The notes: generated by a model not told the origin, from the letters alone. DNA of 64,000 bases from Haemonchus contortus (GCA_000469685.2 LS997562.1:25171254-25235253); one strand, 5' to 3'; shown: positions 45,544-58,150, counted from the stretch's first letter. Numbers and translations: made by a program.

Positions 45544-46809
45544 TTAGGTTGTTCGGAAAGGAATGCGCGTTTGAGTTCAAAAGATTTTTTATTATAAAAA
45601 CGAAAACTAAACGAGATCAATTCAAAAGATATTTTCCATTACTATTGATGACTTGTTGTCTACGTTTACGCAAGGAATGGATTCTTCTTCTGAAGAACTC
45701 GGCCGGCTGCAACTCAAAGTAGTTGGACACCCTCAGTTGGACTTTTTCGCGGTTTTTGAATTTTCTCTCGGCCAAGGTGTGCTGCATTGACCGGAGCAGA
45801 TGGTCATCGGATGGAGTCAGGTCTGGGCTGTAAGGCGGATGAGGCAGGAGTTCCCTACCCCTATTCCTCAATTTTTTTCCAAGGTGGTTTTCGCAATATG
45901 TTGACGAGCGTTGTCGAGGAGCAATTTCGTCGACGTCGTTTCGACACCTTAACGACGCAGGGCTTGATCCACGCGGTTCAACTGGTCTTCGTAAATGTCC
46001 GACGTAACCGTTTGACCCGAATTCCGGACTTCAAACTACACTCAACCTTTGCTGTTCCTCCAAACACAGAACATTACCCTCTGCCGTGTGTATCCGGTTT
46101 CGTAGTGGGTTTTGGAGTGTCACAGGCGTCTATCCACTGTCCTTTTCGTGTTGTGTTGTCGAAGCAGATCCATTCCTCGTCTGATGAAACAATAGAGTTG
46201 AAAAAACCGCTGTTCTTGGAGCGATGGAGAAGAATTTCGGCCATCGTCATTTGTGTTGCCTAGTTTGAGTCGCTTAGCTTGTGCGGTACCCATTTTCCGC
46301 ACCTGTTCTTTTTGCCAATTGCCAGCAAATGCTCATGGATGGTAGATTTTGAGCAGCCATCATGTGTTGCTAGTTCTCGGGTGGTTTGGTGTGGATCCAA
46401 TTTATTGACGGTCTTCAACATTTGGTTATCGACGAATTGGGGCCGACTTCCATGTTCTTCGTCCTCCAAGCTTTCATTACCGTTTTTGAAACGCCGATAC
46501 CATCATCGACATTGGCTTTCTGACAAGGCTTTTTCGCCGTATACTTTAGATGTGGCACGATGAGATTCAGCAGCCGATTTTCCTTGCTTGAAGTTGTACC
46601 ACATGCAGGCCCGCAAAAGTCATTTTTGATCAAGCACCTTCAAACTTTTTTTTCCCTAGAAAAAACAAAGTAGACATAAACAAAAGTATATCAAAAGATG
46701 CGCAATGAAAATCTCTCCCGAGTAAACAAAACCGTTCTGAAAAAATCTTTTTTAGTAGGGGAGAAATGAATGGACAAAGTTAGCGCGCATTCCTTTCCGA
46801 ACAACCTAA
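45544..46809 (-). mobile_element. Mariner transposon, 1266 bases, with inactive transposase
   Basis: The terminal inverted repeats start TTAGGTTGTTCGGAAAGGAA and are identical for 26 bases. A TA duplication flanks the element (45542-45543 and 46810-46811). On the - strand the transposase is readable in pieces: NGNESLEDEEHGSRPQF, then HKLSDSN, VSSDEEWICFDN (first Asp), KLLLDNARQH (second Asp) and HPPYSPDLTPSD (third Asp). That is the mariner DD34D arrangement. Several in-frame stops and at least one frameshift inactivate it. The ends differ from those of the bandit-like copies, so it is another mariner lineage. Confidence 0.9.
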
Positions 46810-46860
46810 TAGTTGGAAGGGTGGAGTCGTGGAACCAAATGCCGACTCCCCTGAATGAAG

Positions 46861-47869
46861 CGAACACCAGCTCGTCAGCAGCCTTGCCAAACGTTTGTGG
46901 AAGATCTTTCTCTTATAAGATTGACCGCTCATGCAATCAGACTTTTAAAGTCAAACAAAGCTCGAAATGCTTCCATTTACTATATAAAGCAAAGCTCGAT
47001 TGACCCTTTAACGACAATGTAGATTCGACGTGACGGTCCCATGGGACGGGGTCCAGGAACTTCTCCCTGAAGACGACGTCGCGCACGCCGCACCCGCCGC
47101 GTATCGCAGGATTGCGATGGAAGATTGGAGCGCGCAATTTGTAAGGTAGGAGTCCTTTAATCATTTGAATTGGCTGACCGCTCTCTATTTTTTTAGGTGC
47201 ATGATTTTTGTTTTAAAAAATGCATCGAGGAATTAGTCCCACTCCGTTAGCGTTAAGTGAGGTTCCACATTTCCGTTTGCCATGCATAAAAACACAAGCT
47301 CACAGTATAAAGCAAATACAATCATACTTACACATTAATCTACATGGAAGAGAACCGGTCCAGGTTCATATGTTGAAAGTGAGAAGACATATTATGGATA
47401 TAGTTGACGCAATGATACACAATTACGTACAACCACTACATCCGCAATAGGAGAAATTGATGAAGAACGTGACGAATAAAACGACTGCAAGAGGAACACT
47501 GGATCACGAAGGAGGAACAATGAATTTCTCGAGAGAATAAATGAACTCAAAAATCATACCTCCGCCAAATCATAGTCGTAGGGGTTCCTTTCGGAGAAGA
47601 AAGAAAATGAAAATTTACAGATACAGAAGGAAAACATTCGTTTCAAAAACAATTGAACTATCGTATTCATATGGAGTTGCGTACAAGCACTTATTGGCAA
47701 ATCAAGAATTACAATGAAAGACAAGCAAGACAACACAAAATGAGCAGAACGCCGGAATCAGAATCTAAACTAGCTTGGAAAGGGAGTAATCAAATCGTCG
47801 AGTCAGCTTGAGACAGGCAGTTCAAATGGCTAACGGAGTATTCAACGTCAAACGCTGAATGAACGGAAC
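46861..47869. other. No gene recognised
   Basis: Includes a GC-rich patch (about 47030-47110) starting CCCTTTAACGACAATG and otherwise AT-rich sequence. The + strand ORF 47220-47450 has no known domain. Confidence 0.4.
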
Positions 47870-50345
47870 CATTAGCACACGTTAGCACGTTTACCCAGAC
47901 GGGGTTTCCTCAGCCGATCGATCATTGGCGAATCTGACCGAAGCCACCTTAAAACTGAAATTTTCTTGAAATTGAAAAAGTTCTTGTCATGACCATTCCG
48001 TGGTGAAACCACTCTATGACAAAACGAACCTTTCAGCGCGGCAGTGTTACATCCATCAAGGCAGAATCTGAACGGGTGTCCTCTCGTGACACCAACATGG
48101 GGGTAATTTGGAAAGCTTTGTATCGAAGTCACCTATCGCCATCTTACACAAAAGACTCAAATGACTTATTTTTCCACGATCTTCAAGCGTTAGGGACTTG
48201 AGGCAGTAGAGCCGTTTCAAAAGCCAACAGTATTCCAAAAGCGGTCTGACGTAAGCGCAGAAGACCGCACGCAAAATGTAGTCGGATCGACAAGTAGGTA
48301 TAGGTCTGATATCATTGATATAGCATTCAAAATCAAGAGACTCATCAAACACATACCAAGATCCTTGACTGTTTTCTAACGGTGGAGAATGGACCCCTCT
48401 GATTTAGTATCGAATTCCATGGGGTTTCTCCCAAGGCACATCACAGAGGTCTATTCAACGAAAATATCAACATCCCATTTATTCGCCCACGCTTCCAGGG
48501 CGTGGAGCCCAGCCTGAATTGAATCGGAATCCCTGACACTATATAAGTTCGAATCATCAGCATACATAGAGATTGAAACGCCGGAGGATAGCATCTGGTA
48601 GATCATTCACGAAAATGAGAAACATCAGGGACCAAGGCAGCTGCCCTGGGGCACACCGCTAGTAGTTAGGTTAGTGGGGGAAAGTGTGCCAAGTTAGGTT
48701 AGTGGGGGAACGTGTGCCATTTATCAGAACAGATTGGGATCTGTCATTTACAAAGACACGGAGAGAACGTAATAAACATTCTTTGATGCCTAGCTCCTCG
48801 GCTTTGCTAACAAGCAAGGAAATTGGTATCGAGTCGAATGCTTTTCTGAAATCAACGTAGCACACAGACACAAAATTTACCCTGTAAAGCTCATTCTGCC
48901 AGCGCGCGATAACTGGGAGGAGCGTCGTGGTCGTGGAGCGCTTACCATGGAAACCATGCTGCGCCTCAGACAGTAGACTATTATCTGTCAGATAGGAGGT
49001 GATGCGGCGACAAAGGATTCTTTCCATGACTTTGCTAGTAGACATGTCAAGCAAATTGGTCGATAATTTTCAGCTAGATTCCGCGATCCCTTCTTATGCA
49101 CAGGCTTAACTAGCCCAAATCTCCAAGTTGATCACGTAAGGGAAGTTTATTATAAATACAACAAACTAGGCGGTGTGGCTCACCCAAGAGCGGCCTTTCT
49201 GAGGAAAGCGTAGGGAAGGCCGTTCGGCGAACTGGAGTTTCTACTGGGCAGATTACACAGCAAATTATATACCGCATCGGCTGTATCATCAGTCCAGTCA
49301 AGAGAGGAATCAGTTACAGAAGTTGGAGGGATCGGATCACGCGGTTCTTCGTAGGCAGCGCGAAAGAACTCTGAAAAGGCCACAGCCTTCGTGCTTCAAA
49401 TTTGTTATGCTCTGAACGTATGAGACAGGGGATATCAACAGATACCTTCAGCTTATTGTTGCAATGACGGTAAAAAAGGCCCGAGTTTCCAATCTGTATA
49501 ACCTTTCTTCTCTACTGATTGCTAAGCGGATGAATTCACGCCTCAGTTTTTGAGCGTACTTCGCATATATTGAGTGTCCATAGATTGGCATGAATACGAT
49601 CAACCTTGGCTTTCAAATAGAGAACTTTTTTCGGAAGGGGCAGAACTCCGGGATACAGTAAGATACATTCCGGCGTAGTAACGCAAAGTAAAGCGAGTGC
49701 AATTATTCTCGGAAGTGCTAAAAGGCGGCAAAATTTCAACCGAGTCTATAAGATCAGTATCAGAAGTCAAAACAATATCGAGGGTGTTTAGCCCATGTGT
49801 TGGTCGAGCAACAACTTGTTGGGGACCAAATGATGCTTATAGTTCTATAACAGCAGATGATGAGGGAGAATGTGTATTACTACGGTAGCCAAGATACAAC
49901 TCAATAAGAGGGAAATGGAAGTCACCAGCAATCAGGATTTTAAAGGGGCAGACAGTGATGATGTCACACAGAGACGAAGAGAGCTCACTAAAATCCATCG
50001 AACTACAAGAGGGGCTTCTATACACTGTCACAATGAATATAATGTCAGAAGCAAGGTCAAGCTGCACAACGACAACTTGACAAAACTCAAAAAAGTTCTT
50101 TGTGGCGACAAAAAGGGTGGGTATACTCTTACGAAGAAGCACCAATACTCCCCCTCCCGGTCTGTCTCCAGCTCTGTCACATCGGAATACTTTGTACTTC
50201 CCATTTGAAGACAACGTAGCATCATGAATGGTGCATGGCTTGCACCAGCTCTCAGTCAATGAAACAGCTAGGGGATTATGCACTAGCAAGGAATCGAGTT
50301 CTGACAGCTCATTCATAATTAAACGCACATTAAAGAGTAACACAT
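47870..50345 (-). pseudogene. CR1/jockey-type LINE, endonuclease and reverse transcriptase, decayed
   Basis: Read from right to left, the endonuclease domain (about 50343-49840) shows SLTESWCKP, RPGGGVLVLLRKS, VTVYRSPS and ILIAGDFHFPL. The linker (about 49383-49180) reads SSPNGLPYAFLRKA. The RT has SEAQHGFHGKRSTTTTLLP, VCYVDFRKAFDSIP, a PQG/CLGPLM-like block near 48640 and a YADD core near 48555 in other frames. The C-terminal part has CAYVRPLLEYC. Several frameshifts and stops separate these pieces. No ORF1 is visible upstream. Confidence 0.85.
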
Positions 50346-53160
50346 TGTTAAAAACAGAAGAAAAGGGTTAAACATTTCCACGCTCATCATGGAACTCAGA
50401 GCGTCGCACGTCCAATATTTTATCCTAGCGAAGAGTCGATGAATTCCGCTCATTTGACGGAGCGTCGAGCGTATTGATTGAATTTGCGAGCGATAGCGGC
50501 ACCGGAGGCGGTAGACGAGTCGGCAAAATGGGTGGCAAATTGGGCAAATTGGTTTGATCTGATTCCCACTGTATGTTATGTTCGGTCGCTTATCATAGCG
50601 TGACCATTTGCTGGCAGCCTCGTTTGGAGGGCCGAGGATCAGGTTGTCAGGGATAGGGAATACCTAACATCCAAAAACCTGATACCTGGTTGGACATGCA
50701 TGCCCAAGTGCTCGTGTTTAGTGGCGTTATCCCTAGCGCCGCCCGCATCGCCTTATTCCCCACTGCACTTGCTGCTAGTTTTACTGCTATTTACTCTTCG
50801 TTCGCAAGCTTGGCTCGGGTGGCATAGTTCATGTTCGGTGGGATGCTTTAGGATTAGATACTCCCAACGTTACGGTTTACTTTGAATCTCTAGTTTCATC
50901 TTGTCTTGACTGAATAACGGAAATAAATACACGTGCGGATCACGTCGGTATTTAGGGATTGGCCTAAATCGGAATAAATTTAAAAAATTCAGAGAGTTAG
51001 ACCATCAAATTAGAACCACTTAAGAATCTTGAAAATCCATGAAAGGGGACGTGGAAGGGAGAAAGGCTGCAATTTGAATAGTGCAGTTTGTATTATCAAT
51101 GTAGTAGTCTTCAACGGGACAAACAACAAACAAAGAGTGGCCGACTGTACAGAGAGTAGGAGAGCTTAGTAGAGATGATCGGAATCGAGAATCGAGAATC
51201 GGTCCCTCATCTGTATGTGATTATAGTCGTCATCGGTTCAGAAGTTAATCTGCGAGACGATAAAGCGTTGCCATGATAGGAATATTATGAAACGAACGGT
51301 AAATGCAAGGACACCAGCAGCACGTTCTAACACATTCACCCTTCGAGATTCTTACATTTTCTATCGATTAAAAACCTACTGAAAAAATCATCTCTCATAA
51401 GCCAAGTACGACCACTCATAGTGACTGCTCCATTAAACGCTTTCTGTCAGAGCTGTTTCTAGAACGCCCTTCAACTAAATTTTAATACCGTTGAATACAA
51501 AGTCTATTCTAAAATGAAACACAAAGCAAATCGATTCAGAAGCAATCGAAAGCAGCAGGGACAGCATAAACACCTGAATGAAGGGTGTGGAAACAATAGA
51601 GATCAAAGTTGCCTATTCGTTGAAAAAATGAAATTTCACAACTATGTTGGTGCCCCTTGATGTCTCTGAAAATGAAGTAAAATCCTATGGTGAAGTACTG
51701 AGAGAGAGCTAACACACCTCCGTAAACACCATTGAGCAGTGGATTATCACATTAAAGAATAAATTTAACATCGGCAGAGAATATAACATCGGCTAAAAAC
51801 TACAGAAACTTCATGCAAACCGCGTTAAAAATTATGGGGACCCAAAAAGAACGTCACAGAACTTAATTTTTCACGAAACGATGACATCCAAAGTTGAAGA
51901 GTCCAAATGCAAAGCAAAGCATTTTCACAAGTCATCAAAATGGATTAGTCAATGGGAATACCTCAAAGGTCTTTACGATATTTGTCCAAAATTCATCGAA
52001 ATCCAAAATGATCGCCCACCAGGAACCTCAGGAAGACCGAGGCTCGATCTGAATAAATCACGCCGAGATAGAAAACTCGCATATGCATGAGCTTTAAAAC
52101 CCTACGGTTGCTGACTGGCACAGGTCAAGCATCGTGTTGTTCTTGGATGCCTTTTGATGGATGGATATGAGTTCTAGACCCCCATTACGAGGATCGATTC
52201 AAGGCAGAGATTAGGAATTGTCAGATTTCAGATCTGCGATCGAAGTGAACCATAATGGCGACAAGCTCACGCGTGACCAGGGCTTCCAGGAAAAATTGAT
52301 GATCTCTGTCTTCAGTTAGTGCATTGTGGGAAACAAATAGACAACACCTTACGATGTCTATGCCTTGTTGATGCGTTTTTTATCAAACTCGTTGGTTTGT
52401 GATGAAGTGTTTACTGGTTCGTTTCTTTTTCCTACTTTTTATTAAATCTTTCTATAAGTGTCTGCTTAAGTTCAACAAGCTATTAGTGAGCCACACACTC
52501 CTTTTGTTCTAATCAATCGTACTTTAATATTGAACTTTGCAGGATTGCCAATTTCAGCACACGAATAGGGTGAAAATGATAAGCGCGAATTGTTCTTTAT
52601 TCAATAAGGAATATATTTCAAACACAATGCTGTAAAATTATCCCGTTGCAATAAAACATAAAACATAAAACATAAAACATAACAAATGCCAAAATAGCAA
52701 CACAATAAAGCGAAAGAACGGGAAAGATGAAAAGGTTTGAGCAAGTGAAATTGGTGGCATTGTACTATATAAATGATTACAAAGGAAAGAAACAGAACAT
52801 GAAACGAGAGGTAACAAAAAAGTCCACCACAAGTTAAAATCCTGAAAAGCGCGCCAATCTGGCAACAGAGACAAGCGAAAATCTTTGGAATTGTCCAGTC
52901 TGAAGAAGAAGAACAAAAACAATATTAAATATCCATAAAAACATGAAATTGATGTGATGTTGCAAAAAATACACCAAATAATAAACAACAAAAACAGCTC
53001 AACAAAGAGAAGACAAGCAAAAGTATATTATATCAGTCAATGGCCATGCCATGGACTGGTACAAGTATGGTAGCGCCCATTGCAATCCAAGGATACTGTA
53101 ATTCCACATGGGAAGACTGCTTTCAGACTTCAATGATTCATCCGACCGTCCGTTCGTCTG
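50346..53160. other. No gene recognised
   Basis: Contains short ORFs only. 51881-52090 (+) ends GRPRLDLNKSRRDRK, reminiscent of a repeated protein tail in invertebrate mobile elements, but this is too little for a call. A (AAAACAT)n tract lies at 52650-52681. Confidence 0.35.
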
Positions 53161-53163
53161 TCC

Positions 53164-53275
53164 GACGCGTGCGTGCTGCGACGGCAGCGCCTGACCGTTG
53201 TTGACGACACTAGATCAAGTGCCAGTGCTGTCAACACTACTCTAGCGACCGCCATCGCAGCACGCACGCGTCGAT
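53164..53275. repeat. Inverted repeat of about 18 bases in a GC-rich patch
   Basis: GCGTGCGTGCTGCGACGG near 53166 is mirrored by CCATCGCAGCACGCACGC near 53253, with one mismatch. The surrounding 400 bases are GC-rich. A block resembling GACATAGTTTGGACGGAAGC recurs at about 54150-54180. Confidence 0.5.
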
Positions 53276-53830
53276 CGCGACGCACCCCACTGGGGTCTCG
53301 AGACGACATTACAGTAACACGAAGTGCCAGTGGAGCGAATGATTTCTATTTGATCAAGTTATCTTCTCTTTTGGCTAAACGTCGTGGACCGAGCGCAATT
53401 CGTATGCCCGCTGTCAACTGCAACGTTTGTCAAAGATCGCGGGCTGACCCGCCGCGTGCGGCGGCTGACATAGTTTGGACGGAAGCGCGCAACGAAGCGC
53501 ACCCGTTGAAGGTCTACTTTCAATCGCACTGGCTAACAAGGATGGTCGGTAGGTGGTTATTCCAATATCACCTTCATGGCTACTTCCGATATTAAACCAT
53601 TGCGTACCGCGTGCTGCACATGGTGCAGGACGCCCCTTCGCCTCTGCAAGCCCGCGATGTTGTCCAGAATCACTCTAGAGTTTGAATAAAGTTCGAACAG
53701 CACATACTTCGCGATTCCCTCAAAAGACCTGCTCTGTGTGGCCGCGTGCTGTTCGCGGCGAGTCACGTCGATGCGTCGATTCTGACGAAACGCCGGGCAC
53801 ATGCGCCAGCCATCGCGAAAACACATTGAA

Positions 53831-54006
53831 ACGCAAATTCAGTACGGGCACCCGGCTCTTACAGTAACCCCTGACTTGCCCACCACCCACCCCCGTGTCC
53901 TTGCCCAAGGCCCTTTTTCGACGGGTCGTATATGTGACTGGTGAAAATTTGTGTATTAACACGAGCCGGATTACTGTAAGAGCTGAGTGCCGTACTGAAT
54001 TTTCGT
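53831..54006. mobile_element. 176-base MITE, copy 2
   Basis: Ends ACGCAAATTCAGTACGGGCA and, as a complement, ACGAAAATTCAGTACGGCAC. The interior (CACCCCCGTGTCCTTGCCC) is the reverse complement of copy 1 at 18929-19102. Confidence 0.8.
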
Positions 54007-54309
54007 TTCTGTGAAAACACTACGGTTCGCAATGGGTTAATTGGACCATTTGAAATGTGAGCGAATCGTCTGGTACTTGAACCGTACATCTTACAGGGTT
54101 AACGTACGTTCCGCACGTCCGTGAAACTGGGTCAATCAGCCTACATCGCGATCGGCGGCGTGACCTAGTTTCGACGGACGCGCGTATTAAAGCGCGTAAC
54201 GACCTTTGTATTAGGGTGAATGTGAAAAAGCAATAACACAGTTAGAAAACTTGGAATTATCAAGAAACGATCGCGATGATCTCCTCTTGATGGAAGACGA
54301 AGCGGTTGG

Positions 54310-54640
54310 GACCAATCTGCTGCAGCCATGAAGCCTGTGCTGGTCGACATGTTCGGATGTTCGCTGAAGTGGCCGATGACAATTGCGGCAACGCTTGTGC
54401 TTGCACAGCAGCTCCCTGCTCTTAACGCCACAGTGTTCTATTCGGACTTGATCTTCACGCAAGCTGGTCTGTCAGAAGGGACTGTGTTCGCTGTTGTTGA
54501 TATGATGGTTTGTTGTTGCGTACTGATGACAACAGAGACAGTGTGGTCGGTCGATCACTCAAAAGCAAGTCATCGGAGGTTCTCGATTATGGGTGTTGTT
54601 GAAATGCGGTTGAATTCTATCAACAGTACTCTTGATGGTG
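54310..54640 (+). pseudogene. SLC2/GLUT-like sugar transporter fragment (TM7-TM8 region)
   Basis: The frame reads LKWPMTIAATLVLAQQLPAL, then NATVFYSDLIFTQAGL and SVDHSKASHRRFSIMGVVEM. This follows the GLUT pattern after the central loop: a QQLxGINxxxFYS-like TM7 signature, an AGL turn, and a (V)DHxKxxRR-like loop before TM9. The last part may stop at a donor-like GTGAGT near 54643. A sugar transporter would sit in the plasma membrane. TM1-6 were not found upstream, and the usual Gly-Ile-Asn of the signature is replaced by Ala-Leu-Asn. Confidence 0.5.
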
Positions 54641-54844
54641 TGAGTATAAGTGGACACCAATGAGAGTGTCACTGCCTTCGTCTTGCTCTTCGCTATGTGT
54701 TATATCCCGTCGCAAGATCGACCCAATGGTTTGTTGTGTAGGAAATTTTCGCCTGAAACGCAGTAGGAAATGTTAAGTAAATTACATCAACAGTGATTTT
54801 TTGGGGAGCAAGCGTGTGGTCGGTCTCACTTTCCCCCCATTCAG

Positions 54845-54990
54845 GAAAATGATGAATCAATACTCAATCTTTGTGCTCACCGCGTTCTTGATGTTCTTCA
54901 TATTCTTCGTTATCAATTGCTATTTAGTGTCCGAGAAGAAAAGCACAAGTATCGAGGAGACTGTTGATCTTGATAAGAATTCAATTCATA
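54845..54990 (+). pseudogene. SLC2/GLUT-like fragment (TM12 and C-terminal tail)
   Basis: After acceptor ccccccattcag the frame reads MMNQYSIFVLTAFLMFFIFF, then VINCYLVSEKKSTSIEETVD. A final membrane segment followed by an E-K-K-S-T-S-I-E-E block matches the PETKxKxxxEI ending of GLUT proteins. It ends phase 1 at donor gtaagc. Only about 200 bases separate it from the TM7-8 fragment, and the phases do not join, so TM9-11 are missing. Confidence 0.45.
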
Positions 54991-55241
54991 GTAAGCCTTT
55001 CCGTTACTGATAAACGTCTCCGAAGATGAAGCATGTTTGTTCTGTATTTATTTATTCGTTTATTTACTAACGAACATGTTGTAAGCATGCGAAATGAGGG
55101 AAAACAACAGGACTACCGAAGAAATGATCGAGGACAGACAATAACACCCCACGAATAATCTTAATTAAGTCAAATCAACTTTTCAACGGATTTCTTAGAA
55201 GTAAAATAGCTTGAGGACCCTGTTTGTTTTTGTATTTCCAG

Positions 55242-55435
55242 CCTATACCCAACAGCGTCGTCTCGATGGCAAGCGCCAATCACCCTACTATACCGTGCCA
55301 GCCATCCTTATATACCCCTTTCTGATTAAAGTAGTATGCAATGATTGCAATCAGAAGTCCTTCTACGGGAAGAATATTACCTTTACTACGACCCATCAGT
55401 ATAAAGTTATGACCACTCCATCAACTGGCAACTAG
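55242..55435 (+). CDS. Possible last exon following the GLUT-like fragments
   Basis: Acceptor tgtatttccag is followed by an open frame in phase with the exon ending at 54990. It reads YTQQRRLDGKRQSPYYTVP, then FLIKVVCNDCNQKSFYGKN, and ends TAG. It has a Cys pair and no membrane signature. The joint is phase-consistent but the sequence is unlike a GLUT tail, so it could belong to another gene or be chance. Confidence 0.3.
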
Positions 55436-57870
55436 ACCCATGCAACAACGAAAATCTAGAAATGAGGGATGGAAGCCTACTACGGGAGACATTGACTGGG
55501 AGAACATAAGAACAACGATTTTTAGAACAATTGCAGAATAAGAATCACAAGGATGAGATCGGTACTAGAAAGATACTAGGAGTGTTTCATATCGCGCCCG
55601 AAATTGAAGCTGAGTATCGGAATGCCACCGCTGTCTTCCAGACGAGGGGAACCTCACTGCTATAATAACACAAACGGTTGGTTTCTTGGCTGAAATCTTT
55701 TTGCGTTCAGATTTGTGGGATTCGTCGCAACTGGCTTAGTGCATTCGGGTGCTTGATCGATCAGAAGCTTCGTACTATCTCCAGATCCACGAAGACGACG
55801 GTTGTTCAAATCGTCGACCAAATAAAGCTGTCCTATCAAGACAATTCTCTGTGGCAGAGCAGTATAAGATTTTATGTAACATGTCGACGATCAAGAAGGT
55901 CGAACGAACAAAGGCAGATATACAGACATTCATATTTATTCCTGGATATTCCCAAAAAACTTATATACAAGTTGAAGTTAGCGCAGATTTCCGGCCAGAA
56001 ACGAGTTGACCATAAGGTAGGAGCTGACCAAATAATACAGAGGTCCGGAGTCAATGTCTATAGAGAGATCTGATCAACGGTAGGGTATTAATTCCACCCA
56101 TTCTGCCGAAGTGTGAATGCCTGGTACTAATCGTGACGTTGCAAAACATATCTGAAATTTTGGGACCCCGAACCACCATACTACCACACTTTTGCTGACG
56201 GCATCATATTTGTTTCATCCCTTGCCAAAAGAAAAACAGAGCTGACTAATTTCACTGGAACCTGAAGAAGTCCCATTCAGAGCAAGTGAAACGTCAGGGT
56301 TGAGGACCAAGTGGGAGTGATTCCAATGGAAGTCGTTGGAGACGTGGCCTTGGTTAAGTATTTGTTGATAGAGTGGAATTCGGAAGTGGATTTACAAGAT
56401 TGTTGCTTTTCATATATCACCGGCTTCGCTGTAGAATTGAGTTTTCTTCAGATAAAGAGTTGGAATGAGGTACCGAAATTTGTCACTTGTAGGTTCATTC
56501 TCTGAGCATTCTCTGGGCATTATTGTTTGTCTGCTATAAACTCTAGTTTTGTCCACTACCACTTTGCTTAAATGAAGCCACAGTTGCCACAAAACAAACC
56601 TTACGCGGATTCGGGCGGCAGTTTGAATGTGATATGGTTCCGATTCTCTTCGAAACAAGCTGAAGCCTCTATAGCAACAAATTGCTGCCAAATGATTTCA
56701 GGAGATATCAAACACCGCTGAGCAATAGTTGTCAGGTGTTGTGCTAACCAAACATATTGCTCTTCGTAGAGTTTTTTTTTCATATGTGTATTTTTTTATG
56801 GCCGTCTGGGAGCGGAGGTGAGGCGATGAGTCGTCCCCACACGGTTGAACAGCTGTCCGATATTCGCTATGACTAATACGGCAACATTTCCCAAGGGAGC
56901 TACCATTCAGTCATCTAGTCATTAGAATAATTTGTGCCGTCAACGATTTATAAGTGCTGCCGTTCACTTCTACTTCTCACACATTCCATTAATTACAGTA
57001 CAAATGCTTTAGTGTCATACCGTACTGGTGTATTTGAATGTTTTCCCAACGAGGCGTTCTTCTCTTTGAGAACATGGTTCCCATTAGACCTTCTCTACGT
57101 CGTTCCCTTAGAAGTTACGACTTTACCAAGCCCTTGCCCTTGCTCACCAAACGTTATTTGTACTACAAAGTTCTCTGCAATACATATTATAGTACCATGG
57201 TATTGCTCAATCTCAACGACCTCTTCTTTTCCTCGTGAAACTTTTCTTTACGCCGTAAAAGTGTCGCTGGAAAGGTAGAGTTCTGAAAAGCTGAAATTTC
57301 CTGAATTTCCGTTTTTCCCTGTGTTGGCACCCTGTATTTGCATCCATATCGAGTCAAACGACTTTCATGGTAATGGTGATAGATCTGAGCAGAAAACAGA
57401 GTAGAAAGAGAACGTGAGTGGCTTGATTGGCCGTTCAAGCCATAGATTTCACCAGAACACGGTAAGATAAGTTTCTTAGAAGGCACCAAGAATCATCGAA
57501 GACCATCTGCAGAAAGGGTTTTTACTCGAAAGGGCAGCTGCAACTCCTGGAAGCGTTACCAACTCACCTTCTGATGAAGTTTGTGAACGCATCCGTGAAT
57601 GGGGTGAAAGCATTGTTCAACAATGCAGAGTGCATGGAACGAACGCAAGTTTTTATTTATGGAATACACTTTCACCAGTGCACCGCACGCATAACTGCAC
57701 TTCCTATCGATGGATAATAGATTCATGGAATTCATTCATATCCCGCCTAATCAAATATAATTAAATCATAATACGAACTTGCTCTTCCTTTCTTCTCAGA
57801 AGAAGTAATTTCTGATAAATCGGATATGATCGAGACACTCCCCGAATCTCTTGGCTATCCAATTTCCTGA
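55436..57870. other. No gene recognised
   Basis: Scattered ORFs of 60-130 codons without domains. 55678-56073 (+) and 56934-57278 (+) are the longest. Confidence 0.35.
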
Positions 57871-57874
57871 CTAA

Positions 57875-58150
57875 ATGTATGCCATTTTAGACTTTTGCCT
57901 GTTGGATTGGAATGTTGAGTCTCCAATAAGCCTTATCCGCACCTTTACTCTCGTGATAACGTTTCTATGCTCAATCTTTGCCAGGACCTCACTAATTTCT
58001 TTTCAGTTCATTACTTATGTAGAAATATTCATACGATGTTTGGTTATTACCTCTGAAGTTCAAAAAGGAATCCGGTCAAGGAAAAAATCTCGATGTACGA
58101 CCTGTCGATTTGAGATTCTCACCCACTTCGTCGTTCACTGGAGACGTTGA
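57875..58150 (+). CDS. Possible membrane-protein exon, unassigned
   Basis: The frame contains hydrophobic stretches (LIRTFTLVITFLCSIFA and FQFITYVEIFIRCLVIT) followed by basic residues. An internal tttcttttcag lies before TTCATTACTT. It could be part of a nematode chemoreceptor-like protein or simply AT-rich chance sequence. Confidence 0.2.
   Translation: MYAILDFCLLDWNVESPISLIRTFTLVITFLCSIFARTSLISFQFITYVEIFIRCLVITSEVQKGIRSRKKSRCTTCRFEILTHFVVHWRR

Larger units (their letters stand above)
44500..46860. mobile_element. Inverted-repeat element disrupted by a mariner in its right arm
   Basis: The left arm 44500-44622 pairs with 45462-45541 and then, across the mariner, with about 46812-46858. 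Shared blocks are CTGAATGGAGGGGTGAGCC / TTCATTCAGGGGAGTCGGC, TTTAGTTCCAC / TTTGGTTCCAC, CACTCACTCGCCTGTAGGGTG and GACCTCTCTG. Without the mariner the element is about 1.1 kb. Confidence 0.7.

Noticed and set aside
51700..52110. Transposase-like ORF ending GRPRLDLNKSRRDRK
   Set aside because: The motif is too short and the upstream frame too broken to assign a family.
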